From Deltaproteobacteria bacterium (GTDB taxonomy: Bacteria; Myxococcota; Myxococcia; SLRQ01), in assembly GCA_029210625.1 (NCBI GenBank), contig JARGFU010000003.1:62001-126000 (forward strand): 64,000 bases of DNA, read 5' to 3'. A model generated the notes under the pieces. It ran no database searches, had not been told where the DNA came from, and was given only the letters and a program-made list of their open reading frames with translations. Positions 18,500 to 26,546 of this stretch are shown here, piece by piece. Made by a program: the position numbers and the translations under genes. Positions within the stretch are counted from its first letter, which is position 1. The number at the start of each line of letters is the position of its first letter.

Positions 18500-18559
18500 T
18501 GACTGGACGGTCAGTCATGGATTCGATAACTACGGCGAAACTGACTGACTGTCCAGTCA
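18500..18559. promoter_or_regulatory. Two TetR-type operators, 42 bp apart
   Basis: Two copies of TGACTG-N6-CAGTCA, both with perfect 6-bp arms, lie at 18500-18517 and 18542-18559. Their centres are 42 bp apart, four DNA turns, so two dimers would bind the same face. The second ends 15 bases before the TetR start codon. This is a strong autoregulatory arrangement and probably controls the whole operon downstream. Confidence 0.75.
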
Positions 18560-18574
18560 TTCCGGAGAGCCACC

Positions 18575-19237
18575 ATGCCTCGAGACACCCTGGAAAACAT
18601 CGCCTCCGAGAAGAAGGAGAGGATCCTCCGCGAGGCGGCCATCCTCTTCGCCGAGCGCGGCTACAGCCAGACCGACATGGCCGAGCTGGCCCGCCGCTGC
18701 CGCATCGCCAAGGGCTCCCTCTACAACTACTTCGAGAACAAGGAAGAGCTCTACGTCTTCGTCTGCCGGGACGGGCTCTCCCGCTCCCGGGAGGCGGTCT
18801 GGGAGAGCGCTCCCGCCGAGGCGAACATCTTCGAGCTGGTGGAGCACGTCTTCGCCGCCGGGGTGCGCTTCGCCCGCGAGCACCCCGAGTACGTCTCCCT
18901 CTACCTCCACGTCGCCTCCTCCGGGCTCGAGCACTTCGCCCGGCGGCTCTCGGTGGAGGTGGAGAAGCCCACCGCCGATCGTCTGAAGGACACCCTGCGG
19001 GCGGGCATCGAGGCGGGCCTGGTCGACACGTCGATCGACGTGCCGCAGGTCGCCTGGCAGATCAACAACACCTACGTGATGCTGCTGACCGCGCTGGTCA
19101 GCCAGCACTTCGGCACGCGCCTGCGCGAGTACCTCGAGGTCGGCGAGCCCGACGTCGAGCTCTCCGACGATCAGGTCGAGACGCTGCGCGAGCGTGCCCT
19201 CGACTTCATCCGCTTCAACCTGCGTCCGACGGCCTGA
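18575..19237 (+). CDS. TetR-family regulator
   Basis: 220 residues, ribosome site ggagag before the ATG. The helix-turn-helix is standard: ILREAAILFAERGYSQ then MAELARRCRIAKGSLYNYF and KEELY (about residues 18-65). The C-terminal domain has a long helical region (EHPEYVSLYLHVASSGLEHFA), resembling regulators of acyl or aromatic compound use. It faces two perfect-armed operators just upstream. Four genes for a ThDP enzyme, transporter, epimerase and SDR follow on the same strand and are the likely regulon. Confidence 0.92.
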   Translation: MPRDTLENIASEKKERILREAAILFAERGYSQTDMAELARRCRIAKGSLYNYFENKEELYVFVCRDGLSRSREAVWESAPAEANIFELVEHVFAAGVRFAREHPEYVSLYLHVASSGLEHFARRLSVEVEKPTADRLKDTLRAGIEAGLVDTSIDVPQVAWQINNTYVMLLTALVSQHFGTRLREYLEVGEPDVELSDDQVETLRERALDFIRFNLRPTA

Positions 19238-19293
19238 AGAGAAGGGCCCTCGGCGACGAAATTCGAACAAACCGAGACAAGGGGAGATACGAC

Positions 19294-21045
19294 ATGGCCA
19301 AGGAGACCGGTGGAGAGATCATCGCCCGCATGCTGCGCCTCGAGGGGGTGGAGCAGGCCTTCGGCATCGTGGACGGGTCCTACCTGCAGCTCTGCGCGGG
19401 CCTGGTGAAGGAGGGCATCGAGCTGACGACGCCGCGGCACGAGACCATCGGCGCGCACATGGCCGGGGCCTACGCCCGCCTCACCGGAAAGCTCGGTGTG
19501 GTCATCGCCAGCAACGGGCCCGGCGTGGCCAACGTGCTCTCGGGCATCGCCGTGGAGGAGGTCGAGGGCCACCGGGTCCTGCTCATCACCAGCTGCCGCC
19601 GCACGGGGATCCACTACCCCAACCGGGGCGGCACCTATCAGGCCTTCGACCAGGTGGGCGTGATCGGGAAGATGGCCAAGTGGTCCGAGGCGGTGCACTC
19701 CTTCGAGCGCATCCCCGAGCTGATGCGGCGCGCCCTGGCGAAGTGCTGGGAGGGGCGGCCCGGGGTGGTCCACCTCGACGTCCCCGAGAACCTCATCAAC
19801 GGCAAGGGTGAGGTGCCCCCCGACTGGGCCCCCGAGCGCTACCGGCGCACCCGCCCCGCCGTCCCGGCGCCCGAGGCGGTGCAGCAGGCGGCCCGGATGC
19901 TGGTGGACGCGAAGCTGCCGGTGATCCACGCCGGCGGCGGGGTCATCCACGCCGGCGCCTTCGAGGAGCTGGAGGCCGTCGCCGAGCGCCTCCACGCCCC
20001 GGTGACCACCTCCTGGAGCGGCCGCACGGTGCTCTCCGAGGCGCACCCGCTGGCCTGGCCGATGGTCCACGTGAAGTCCAACAACGAGGTCCGCAACGAG
20101 GCGGACGTCGTCCTCTGCCTGGGCTCCCGCCTGGGCGAGACCGACTGGTGGGGCAAGGCGCCCTACTGGGCGACGCCCGACCAGCAGAAGCTGATCCAGG
20201 TCGACATCGACGGCGACGTCCTGGGCCGGATCCGCCCGGCGGACCTGCCGGTGCAGGCCGACGTGAAGGTCTTCCTGCGGCAGCTGGCCCTGGCCCTCGA
20301 CGAGCTGAAGTCGGAGATGCCCCTGGCCGCCCGCAAGGAGACGGTCGCCCGCCTCGCGAAGGAGCGGGACAAGGACCGGGCGAAGCTCGACGAGAAGCTC
20401 GAGGATCTGGCCACCCCGATGAACACCGCCCACGTCGGCGTCAGCGCCCGCAAGGTGCTGGACGACGACGCGGTGCTGGTCTTCGACGGCGGCAACACCT
20501 CGGTCTGGGGCCAGTTCTTCTTCCAGGCCCGCGCGGCGAACTCGGTGCTCGCCACCCACCACATGGGGCACCTGGGCGCCGGGGTGGGGCAGGCCCTCGG
20601 CGCGGCCATCGCCCGGCCCGGGAAGCAGGTCTGCTGCATCATCGGGGACGGGGCCTTCGGGATGCACCCCCAGGAGATCGAGACGGCGATCCGCAACGAT
20701 CTCAAGATCGTCTTCCTGGTGGTGAGCGACCGGCAGTGGGGCATGGTGAAGATGACCCAGTCCATCGCCTTCAAGCCCCTGAAGATGATGCTGAAGAAGC
20801 GCCTCGATCCCGAGGAGACCATCAACTCCACCCTGGACGAGATCGACTACGCCAAGCTGGCTGAGGCGATGGGCGGCTACGGGGATCGGGTGGCCGATCC
20901 CGCGAAGCTCCCCGCGGCCATCGAGAAGGCCCTGCAGTGCGGCCGCTGCGCCGTGATCCACGTCGACGTCGATCCGGACAAGCACCTCTGGGCGCCGGCG
21001 CTGATGCACTTCAAGGACATGCACCAGGAGCCGAAGGGGAAGTGA
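19294..21045 (+). CDS. ThDP-dependent enzyme, acetolactate synthase-like family
   Basis: 583 residues from the ATG at 19294, after ggggagatac; a longer frame upstream overlaps the TetR gene and is rejected. The N-terminal ThDP half has the catalytic Glu in PRHETIGAHMAGAYAR and ASNGPGVANVLSGI. The central domain follows, and the C-terminal half carries HHMGHLGAGVGQALGAAIA and GDGAFGMHPQEIETAIRNDL, the diphosphate/Mg motif. The usual Asn pair is replaced by SDRQWGMVK. Family members include acetolactate synthase, benzoylformate decarboxylase and oxalyl-CoA decarboxylase, so the reaction cannot be fixed. The next gene starts within its stop codon (TGATG). Confidence 0.85.
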   Translation: MAKETGGEIIARMLRLEGVEQAFGIVDGSYLQLCAGLVKEGIELTTPRHETIGAHMAGAYARLTGKLGVVIASNGPGVANVLSGIAVEEVEGHRVLLITSCRRTGIHYPNRGGTYQAFDQVGVIGKMAKWSEAVHSFERIPELMRRALAKCWEGRPGVVHLDVPENLINGKGEVPPDWAPERYRRTRPAVPAPEAVQQAARMLVDAKLPVIHAGGGVIHAGAFEELEAVAERLHAPVTTSWSGRTVLSEAHPLAWPMVHVKSNNEVRNEADVVLCLGSRLGETDWWGKAPYWATPDQQKLIQVDIDGDVLGRIRPADLPVQADVKVFLRQLALALDELKSEMPLAARKETVARLAKERDKDRAKLDEKLEDLATPMNTAHVGVSARKVLDDDAVLVFDGGNTSVWGQFFFQARAANSVLATHHMGHLGAGVGQALGAAIARPGKQVCCIIGDGAFGMHPQEIETAIRNDLKIVFLVVSDRQWGMVKMTQSIAFKPLKMMLKKRLDPEETINSTLDEIDYAKLAEAMGGYGDRVADPAKLPAAIEKALQCGRCAVIHVDVDPDKHLWAPALMHFKDMHQEPKGK

Positions 21046-21992
21046 TGGACGCTTCCACCGTCGACACCATCCAGCTCAACTTCAGTCAGGTAGGCCTCAA
21101 CGCCATCAACGCCGTCATCGGCCTGATGATGTTCGGGGTCGCCCTGGACATGAAGCTGGAAGACTTCGTGAAGATCGCGAAGTCCCCCAAGGCCCCCCTC
21201 ATCGGGCTGGTGGCGCAGTTCATCCTGCTGCCCGCCTTCACCTTCGGCCTGACGATGATCCTCGGGCCGCTGCCCTCCCTGGCCCTGGGGATGATCCTGG
21301 TGGCCGCCTGCCCGGGCGGAAACCTCTCGAACCTCATGACCTACCTCGCCGGAGGGAACGTCGCCGTCTCGATCAGCATGACGGCCATCTCCACCCTCGC
21401 CGCGATCGTCATGACGCCGCTGAACCTCACCCTCTGGGGCAGCCTCAACCCGGACACTGCGCCGATCCTCAAGCAGGTCAGCCTCTCGCCGGTGGACGTC
21501 TTCGTCACGGTCTTCGTGATCCTGGGCATCCCCCTGATCGCGGGCCTGCTGGTGGCGCGCTGGAAGCCGGCCCTGGTGGAGAAGGTCCGCAGGCCCTTCA
21601 AGATCCTCACCGTGATCATCTTCATCGGCGTGGTCGGCGGGGCGCTGGCCGCCAACTGGAAGATCTTCCTCGAGGTGATCGGGCTGGTGATCTTCGCCGT
21701 GCTCCTCCACAACGCCCTGGCCATCGGCGTCGGCTGGGGCTCGGCCCGGCTCATGGGGCTGCCCCCGGCGGATCGCCGCGCGGTGGCGATCGAGGTGGGG
21801 ATCCAGAACTCGGCCCTGGGCCTGGTGCTGGTCTTCAACTTCTTCGACGGGCTCGGCGGGATGGCCATCCTCGTGGCCTGGTGGGGCATCTGGCACATCA
21901 TCGCCGGCCTGACCCTGGCCTTCTTCTGGTCCCGGACCCCCATCCTGACCCCCGCCGAGGTCGGCTCGGCCTACGAGGAGGAGGCGGTATGA
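21045..21992 (+). CDS. Bile acid:sodium symporter (BASS) family transporter
   Basis: 315 residues with about nine to ten membrane helices. Family features: GLMMFGVALDMKLEDF near the start, AACPGGNLSNLMTYLAGGNVAVSISMT (Pro-Gly-Gly and sodium-site region, residues about 85-110) and EVGIQNSALGLVLVFNFF. BASS proteins import organic acids such as bile acids, pyruvate, pantoate or 2-oxo acids with sodium. Placed directly after a ThDP enzyme that acts on 2-oxo acids, import of a 2-oxo acid or related compound is a reasonable guess. It overlaps both neighbours by 1-4 bases. Confidence 0.88.
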   Translation: MDASTVDTIQLNFSQVGLNAINAVIGLMMFGVALDMKLEDFVKIAKSPKAPLIGLVAQFILLPAFTFGLTMILGPLPSLALGMILVAACPGGNLSNLMTYLAGGNVAVSISMTAISTLAAIVMTPLNLTLWGSLNPDTAPILKQVSLSPVDVFVTVFVILGIPLIAGLLVARWKPALVEKVRRPFKILTVIIFIGVVGGALAANWKIFLEVIGLVIFAVLLHNALAIGVGWGSARLMGLPPADRRAVAIEVGIQNSALGLVLVFNFFDGLGGMAILVAWWGIWHIIAGLTLAFFWSRTPILTPAEVGSAYEEEAV

Positions 21993-22972
21993 GCGCTCCG
22001 ATCAACGTCCTGGTCACCGGGGCCGGCGGCTACATCGGCCGGGTGGTGGTGGAGGAGCTGCACCGCCACGCCCGGGAGACGGTGGGCCGCCTCGGCACCA
22101 TCGTCGCCGCCGACCTGCGCGAGCCCGCCCCGGAGGACCGGCTCGAGGGCGTGGTCTACGCCGCCTCCGACGTGCGGGACAGCGCCCTGAAGGGGCTGCT
22201 CGAGGAGCACTCCATCGGGGTGGTGGCGCACCTGGCCGCCATCGTCACCCCCGGCAAGAAGCCGAACCGGGAGCTGGAGTACTCGGTGGACGTCCTGGGG
22301 ACGAAGAACGTCCTGGAGTGCAGCCTGGCGGCCGGCGTGCGCAAGGTGATCATCACCAGCAGCGGGGCGGCCTACGGCTACCACGCCGACAACCCCGAGT
22401 GGCTCTCGGAGGAGGACGCCCTGCGGGGCAACCAGGAGTTCGCCTACTCGGATCACAAGCGGCTGGTCGAGGAGATGCTCGCCCGCTGGCGCGAGGAGCA
22501 CCCCGAGCTGCAGCAGCTGATCCTGCGCCCGGGGACGGTGCTGGGGGACCACACCCGCAACCAGATCACCGACCTCTTCGACGGGAAGCTGGTGGTGGGC
22601 CTGCGCGGCGCCGAGACCCCCTTCGTGCTGATCTGGGACCGGGACGTCGCCGAGATCATCGTCCGCGGCGTGCTGGAGGAGGTGACCGGCGCCTTCAACC
22701 TCGCCGGGGACGGCGCGCTGCCCATGCGGGAGCTGGCGCGGATGATGGGCAAGCCCTACCTGCCCCTGCCGGTGGGGCTGGTGCGCTCGGCCCTCTGGGT
22801 GATGAAGCGCCTCGGGCGGACCCAGTACGGCCCCGAGCAGGTGGACTTCCTGCGCTACCGGCCGGTGCTCTCCAACGCGCGGCTGAAGCGGGACTTCCCC
22901 TACACCCCCCGCAAGACCAGCCGGGAGGTCTTCGAGCACTTCCTGGAGGCGCGCCGCCATGCCCGCGCGTGA
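21989..22972 (+). CDS. NAD-dependent epimerase/dehydratase (extended SDR)
   Basis: 327 residues starting at MSAPINVLVTGAGGYIG, with the Rossmann GxxGxxG motif at residues 11-17. Other family features are DVRD, HLAAIVTPG, the active-site ITSSGAAYG with YSDHK (YxxxK), and LRPGTVLGDHTRNQ. Such enzymes epimerise or reduce sugar nucleotides, or oxidise 3-hydroxysteroids and flavonoid-like compounds. The start overlaps the transporter stop by 4 bases and the end overlaps the SDR start by 14 bases. The substrate is probably shared with the pathway of this operon. Confidence 0.85.
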   Translation: MSAPINVLVTGAGGYIGRVVVEELHRHARETVGRLGTIVAADLREPAPEDRLEGVVYAASDVRDSALKGLLEEHSIGVVAHLAAIVTPGKKPNRELEYSVDVLGTKNVLECSLAAGVRKVIITSSGAAYGYHADNPEWLSEEDALRGNQEFAYSDHKRLVEEMLARWREEHPELQQLILRPGTVLGDHTRNQITDLFDGKLVVGLRGAETPFVLIWDRDVAEIIVRGVLEEVTGAFNLAGDGALPMRELARMMGKPYLPLPVGLVRSALWVMKRLGRTQYGPEQVDFLRYRPVLSNARLKRDFPYTPRKTSREVFEHFLEARRHARA

Positions 22973-23771
22973 TCCGAGGGGCAAGGTCGTCGTCATCACC
23001 GGCGCGACCGGCGGGCTCGGCGCGGCGATGGCGAGGGCCTTCGCGGCGCGGGGGGCGCGGCTCGGCCTGCTCGACCTCGACGGGGCGGCCTGCGCGGCGC
23101 TCGCCGCGGAGCTCACGGGGAAGGGGAGCGAGTGCGCCCACGCCGCCTGCGACGTGACCGACCCCGCGGCCTGCGAGGCCGGCATCACCCATGTCGCCGG
23201 CGCCCTCGGGGGCCTCGACGTGCTGGTGAACAACGCCGGCATCACTCAGCGAAGCGCCTTCGTGGACACGGACCTGGCCGTCTACCGCAAGGTGATGGAG
23301 GTGAACTTCTTCGGATCCCTCCACTGCACCCGCGCGGCCCTGCCTCACCTGAAGGCCAGCCGCGGCCAGGTGATCGTCATCTCCTCGGTGGCCGGCTTCG
23401 CCCCCCTGCTGGGCCGCACCGGCTACTGCGCCTCGAAGCACGCCCTGCACGGCTTCTTCGACACCCTGCGCGCCGAGCTCGCCCCCGACGGAGTCGGCGT
23501 GCTGATCGTCTCGCCCTCCTTCATCCGCACCGACATCAACGTGAACGCCCTCGACGGGGACGGCAGCAGGACCCGGCACCCCCAGTCGACGGTGGGGAAG
23601 GTGATGGGGCCGGCGGAGGCCGCCGCCAAGATCGTCGACGCGTCGCGGCGGGATCGGCGCTTCCTCCCCCTCGGCCGCGTCGCGGTCGTGACCCGCCTGC
23701 TCACCGCCCTCTGGCCGCGACTCTACGAGCGCCTCATGGTCCGCTCGGTGGGCTCGGAGCTGGAGCGCTAG
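22959..23771 (+). CDS. Classical short-chain dehydrogenase/reductase
   Basis: 270 residues. Cofactor motif TGATGGLG (residues 14-21), acidic LDLDG after the second strand suggesting NAD, NNAG, catalytic Ser in VISSVAGF and YCASK. The C-terminus (LTALWPRLYERLMVRSVG) is a hydrophobic tail often seen in SDRs acting on lipids or steroids. It is the last gene of the TetR-controlled operon. The end overlaps the converging small gene by 38 bases. Confidence 0.9.
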   Translation: MPARDPRGKVVVITGATGGLGAAMARAFAARGARLGLLDLDGAACAALAAELTGKGSECAHAACDVTDPAACEAGITHVAGALGGLDVLVNNAGITQRSAFVDTDLAVYRKVMEVNFFGSLHCTRAALPHLKASRGQVIVISSVAGFAPLLGRTGYCASKHALHGFFDTLRAELAPDGVGVLIVSPSFIRTDINVNALDGDGSRTRHPQSTVGKVMGPAEAAAKIVDASRRDRRFLPLGRVAVVTRLLTALWPRLYERLMVRSVGSELER

Positions 23772-24318
23772 CGCGGCGCCAGCGCCAGGCGCCCAGGGCC
23801 AGCAGCAGGAGGGAGGCGAGCCCGAGGCCGAGGAGGAGGCGGAGGTCGCCTGCCATCAGGAAGCCGAGGAGGATCGGAGAGGGGGCCTCGGCCGCCCGCG
23901 GTGGCGTGTCCCGGGGCTCGCTCCGGAGGGCCTGCCTCGCGGCCGGATCGGCCAGCGCCCCGATCAGCGCGGCGGCGGCCCGGGGGCACCGGGCCTCGAG
24001 GGCCGCGATCCCGCCGAGGAAGAAGGGGCCCTCCGCGCGCCCCGCCTCCCCCCGCGGCCGGCACTCGAGGGCCCGCAGGGCGACCTGCGGTCCCGGCCCC
24101 TCCGCCTGCTCGTAGACGAGGCGCAACACGGTGCGCTCGGTCGCGAGGGAGGCCAGCGTGCAGCCCTCGCCGCTCGCCTCGGGCAGCTGCCCGGCGAGCC
24201 AGTAGGGGCCGCCGGGCGAGATCACGAAGCGGCACGCGTCGCTCTCCTCCCCGGCGCGCCCCGCGCGGGGGGCGAGCAGCAGGGCCAGGAGGACCACCAC
24301 GAGCGCTCGGCGGATCAT
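23734..24318 (-). CDS. Secreted or membrane-anchored hypothetical protein
   Basis: 194 residues, not recognised. It has a signal peptide (MIRRALVVVLLALLLAPRAGRA), a central domain with five Cys residues (DACRFVI, GCTLASLAT, LECRPRG, ARCPRAAAALIG), and a C-terminal membrane helix (LLLGLGLASLLLLALGAWRW) with a basic tail, so it would be anchored with its domain in the periplasm. Start codon is 23 bases from the divergent glycosyltransferase-like gene; each has its own -10 box in that gap. No shadow frame on the other strand is better. Confidence 0.6.
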   Translation of the reverse strand: MIRRALVVVLLALLLAPRAGRAGEESDACRFVISPGGPYWLAGQLPEASGEGCTLASLATERTVLRLVYEQAEGPGPQVALRALECRPRGEAGRAEGPFFLGGIAALEARCPRAAAALIGALADPAARQALRSEPRDTPPRAAEAPSPILLGFLMAGDLRLLLGLGLASLLLLALGAWRWRRASAPAPSPPSGP

Positions 24319-24324
24319 GGAAGC

Positions 24325-24330
24325 ACTCTA
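24325..24330 (-). promoter_or_regulatory. -10 box of a putative leaderless promoter (minus strand)
   Basis: TAGAGT on the minus strand, 6 bases before the ATG at 24318. It overlaps the plus-strand TATAAT by two bases. Confidence 0.5.
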
Positions 24331-24334
24331 TAAT
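24329..24334 (+). promoter_or_regulatory. Consensus -10 box of a putative leaderless promoter
   Basis: A perfect TATAAT lies 7 bases before ATG 24342, in a very GC-rich setting. Transcription would start at the initiation codon. An earlier in-frame ATG at 24333 overlaps this box and is therefore unlikely to be the start. Confidence 0.6.
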
Positions 24335-24341
24335 GCGCGCC

Positions 24342-26546
24342 ATGGATTCCGAGGGCCCGGGGCGCTTCAGAGGACTTCGGGTCTGGGCCGGTGGGCTGGG
24401 GGTCTTCCTGATCCTGGCCCTGCAGGTCTGGAGCCAGACGGCGCCCCTGGATCAGGGCGAGCTCTGCACGCACATCGACACGGCCGGGCACTGGGCGCGC
24501 GCCCTGGACTGCGCCGAGGGGCGGGGGTGCTCCCTCTCCCTCGGGCGCCTGAGCCGCCTGGATCTGGCCCACGGGGCGGCGGCGCTCCACCTGATGTCGG
24601 GGCTCGCGGTGCTCGGCGGCGAGCTCGAGGACGTCGCCTACCTGGCGGCGGCGCTCTACCTGCTGGCGCTCTTCGCTCTCTACCTCCTCGGCGCTCGCCT
24701 GCAGGAGCCCCTCGCCGGTCTCCTGGCGGCCGAGCTCTGCCTGCTCGCCGCGGGCTCCTCGATGATCACCGGGCTCTCGGTCCTCTGGAACCCCGTCTTC
24801 CTCCCGCCCTTCGTGGTGCTGGCCCTGGCGGCGGGCGTCCTCTTCCTCGAGACGCGCCGGCTGCGGCACCTCCTGCTCGTGGCCTTCTTCCTCTCCTGGG
24901 TGGCGCAGACCCACCTCGCCGGCCTCGCCCTGCTGCCCTTCGGGGTCTGGCTGGCGAGCCGGCTCCCGCCCCGGCGCTGGCTCGCGGCGCTCCTCCTCTC
25001 CCTCGGCGTCGTTCTGCTCACCTTTCTCCTGGGCTCCCCGGCGAGCCTGGCGCAGCTGGACCCGGGCGGCTCCGGGCCCGCGGCCGCGACCGACGCCCGC
25101 GGCCTCGAGGGCGCCCACCTCCTCCTCTTCGGCCTCTGCGCTCTCGCCGGCCTCGACCTCCTCTGGCGGCGGCGAGGGTCGGCGGGCGAGGCGACGCCCG
25201 GCCGTGCGCTCGCGCTGGCCCTCCTCGTCACCCACCTGCCCCTGGCGCTCCTGGCCGGCCTCTCCTCCACCGGGGATGCCCGCTACCTCCTCCCGCTCGT
25301 CCCGGGGCTCGCCCTCCTCGCCGCGCTGCGCCTGTCGCACTTCTTCGCCCGGATCCCCACGCGCCTGCGCGGGATTCCCCTCGCCCGGATCGCCCTCGGC
25401 GTCGGCGTCGGGGTGCTGACCCTCGTCGCGCTCCAGCGCTACCAGCCGAGCCTCGAGGCGCAACCCAAGCTCACCCCCCTCTGCGTCCGGCCGGCCGACG
25501 GCCGGGCCCTGGCCCGCCTGCTGCGGGAGGAGCTCGACTGGGACTTCGAGGACGCCCTCTGGAGGCTGCGCGGCGCGCGCCGCGCGGATCTCTGGCTCGC
25601 CGCCCTCTCCACCGAGCCCCTCGGCCAGCCAGGTGAGGAGGGCATCGTCGATCTCGACCTCCAGATCGTGCGCCTGCCGCCCGGTGCCCGGGCCCAGCTA
25701 CCCGCCGGGTGGATCGACCTGCGGCCGGACGCCCCGGCCCGGGAGCCCACCTTCGGCGTGCAGGTGCATCGGTCCATCCTGGATCGTGGAGCCCCGGAGA
25801 TCTGCGGGATCGGGGCGGCTCCGCCAGGCGATCCCCTGGCCTGCGCGCCCGGGGGCGGGACCCTGAGCGCGCGGCTGAGCATCGCCGCCCCCCCCGAGCC
25901 CTACCTCGCCCGGGAGCTGGCCTCCATCGCCCCCCCCGGCGAGGACCCGATCGATCGCATCCGCTACCGCGTGAAGCTGCGCCCGGAGGTGAGGGAGCCC
26001 CGGCGCCTCCTCCTGGAGCCGGTCGAGTTCCACGGCTGCGTGACGCAGGTGCTCGGCGCCACCGGGGCCCATCTCGAGGTGCTCTCCGCGGGCGAGGTGA
26101 TCCTGCACCCGGCCGATCCGGAGGGGGAGGCCCACCTCTACCTCTCCCGCGCCCTGGAGGGCTGCGACTCTCGCTTCTTCGGGACGCCGGCCCTCCTGGA
26201 GTGGCCCGCCGACCGGCCGTCCGCCGAGGCGCGCGCCCTCTACCCCGAGCCGGCCGACGCCGCCGAGGCGGCGCCCCTCGTCTCGCTCTCCCTGGTGCCC
26301 GGCCTCGAGCTGGCCGCGGCCCCCCGCCGGCCGGCGATGCGCACCCGGCCCGTACCCGCGGCGGACGCGACGCTGCCGCTGCGGACGCCCTTCGTCTACG
26401 TCGCCTTCCTGCTGCTGGGCCTGGGACTCGTCACGGCCTGGACCCTGGGGGAGCTCATCCGGTCTTCCGGACCAGGAAGTCCTCGATCACCATCCCGTCG
26501 AGATCCGTCGCCTGCAGACAGGCCAGCGCCTCCTCCGGCGTGTTGA
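24342..26546 (+). CDS. Large membrane protein, GT39-like glycosyltransferase candidate
   Basis: 734 residues. Start chosen at MDSEGPGRF because a TATAAT box sits just upstream; the frame extends further but only as Arg/Pro-rich sequence. The N-terminal half has about ten membrane helices, the first (VWAGGLGVFLILALQVWSQ) followed by an acidic loop (DQGELCTHIDTAGH) in the place of the catalytic Asp/Glu of ArnT/PMT-type enzymes. The C-terminal 250 residues are a soluble domain ending in one more helix (FVYVAFLLLGLGLVTAWTLG). These enzymes move sugars from lipid carriers on the outer face of the inner membrane. The 3' end overlaps the converging carbamoyltransferase by 92 bases. Confidence 0.5.
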   Translation: MDSEGPGRFRGLRVWAGGLGVFLILALQVWSQTAPLDQGELCTHIDTAGHWARALDCAEGRGCSLSLGRLSRLDLAHGAAALHLMSGLAVLGGELEDVAYLAAALYLLALFALYLLGARLQEPLAGLLAAELCLLAAGSSMITGLSVLWNPVFLPPFVVLALAAGVLFLETRRLRHLLLVAFFLSWVAQTHLAGLALLPFGVWLASRLPPRRWLAALLLSLGVVLLTFLLGSPASLAQLDPGGSGPAAATDARGLEGAHLLLFGLCALAGLDLLWRRRGSAGEATPGRALALALLVTHLPLALLAGLSSTGDARYLLPLVPGLALLAALRLSHFFARIPTRLRGIPLARIALGVGVGVLTLVALQRYQPSLEAQPKLTPLCVRPADGRALARLLREELDWDFEDALWRLRGARRADLWLAALSTEPLGQPGEEGIVDLDLQIVRLPPGARAQLPAGWIDLRPDAPAREPTFGVQVHRSILDRGAPEICGIGAAPPGDPLACAPGGGTLSARLSIAAPPEPYLARELASIAPPGEDPIDRIRYRVKLRPEVREPRRLLLEPVEFHGCVTQVLGATGAHLEVLSAGEVILHPADPEGEAHLYLSRALEGCDSRFFGTPALLEWPADRPSAEARALYPEPADAAEAAPLVSLSLVPGLELAAAPRRPAMRTRPVPAADATLPLRTPFVYVAFLLLGLGLVTAWTLGELIRSSGPGSPRSPSRRDPSPADRPAPPPAC

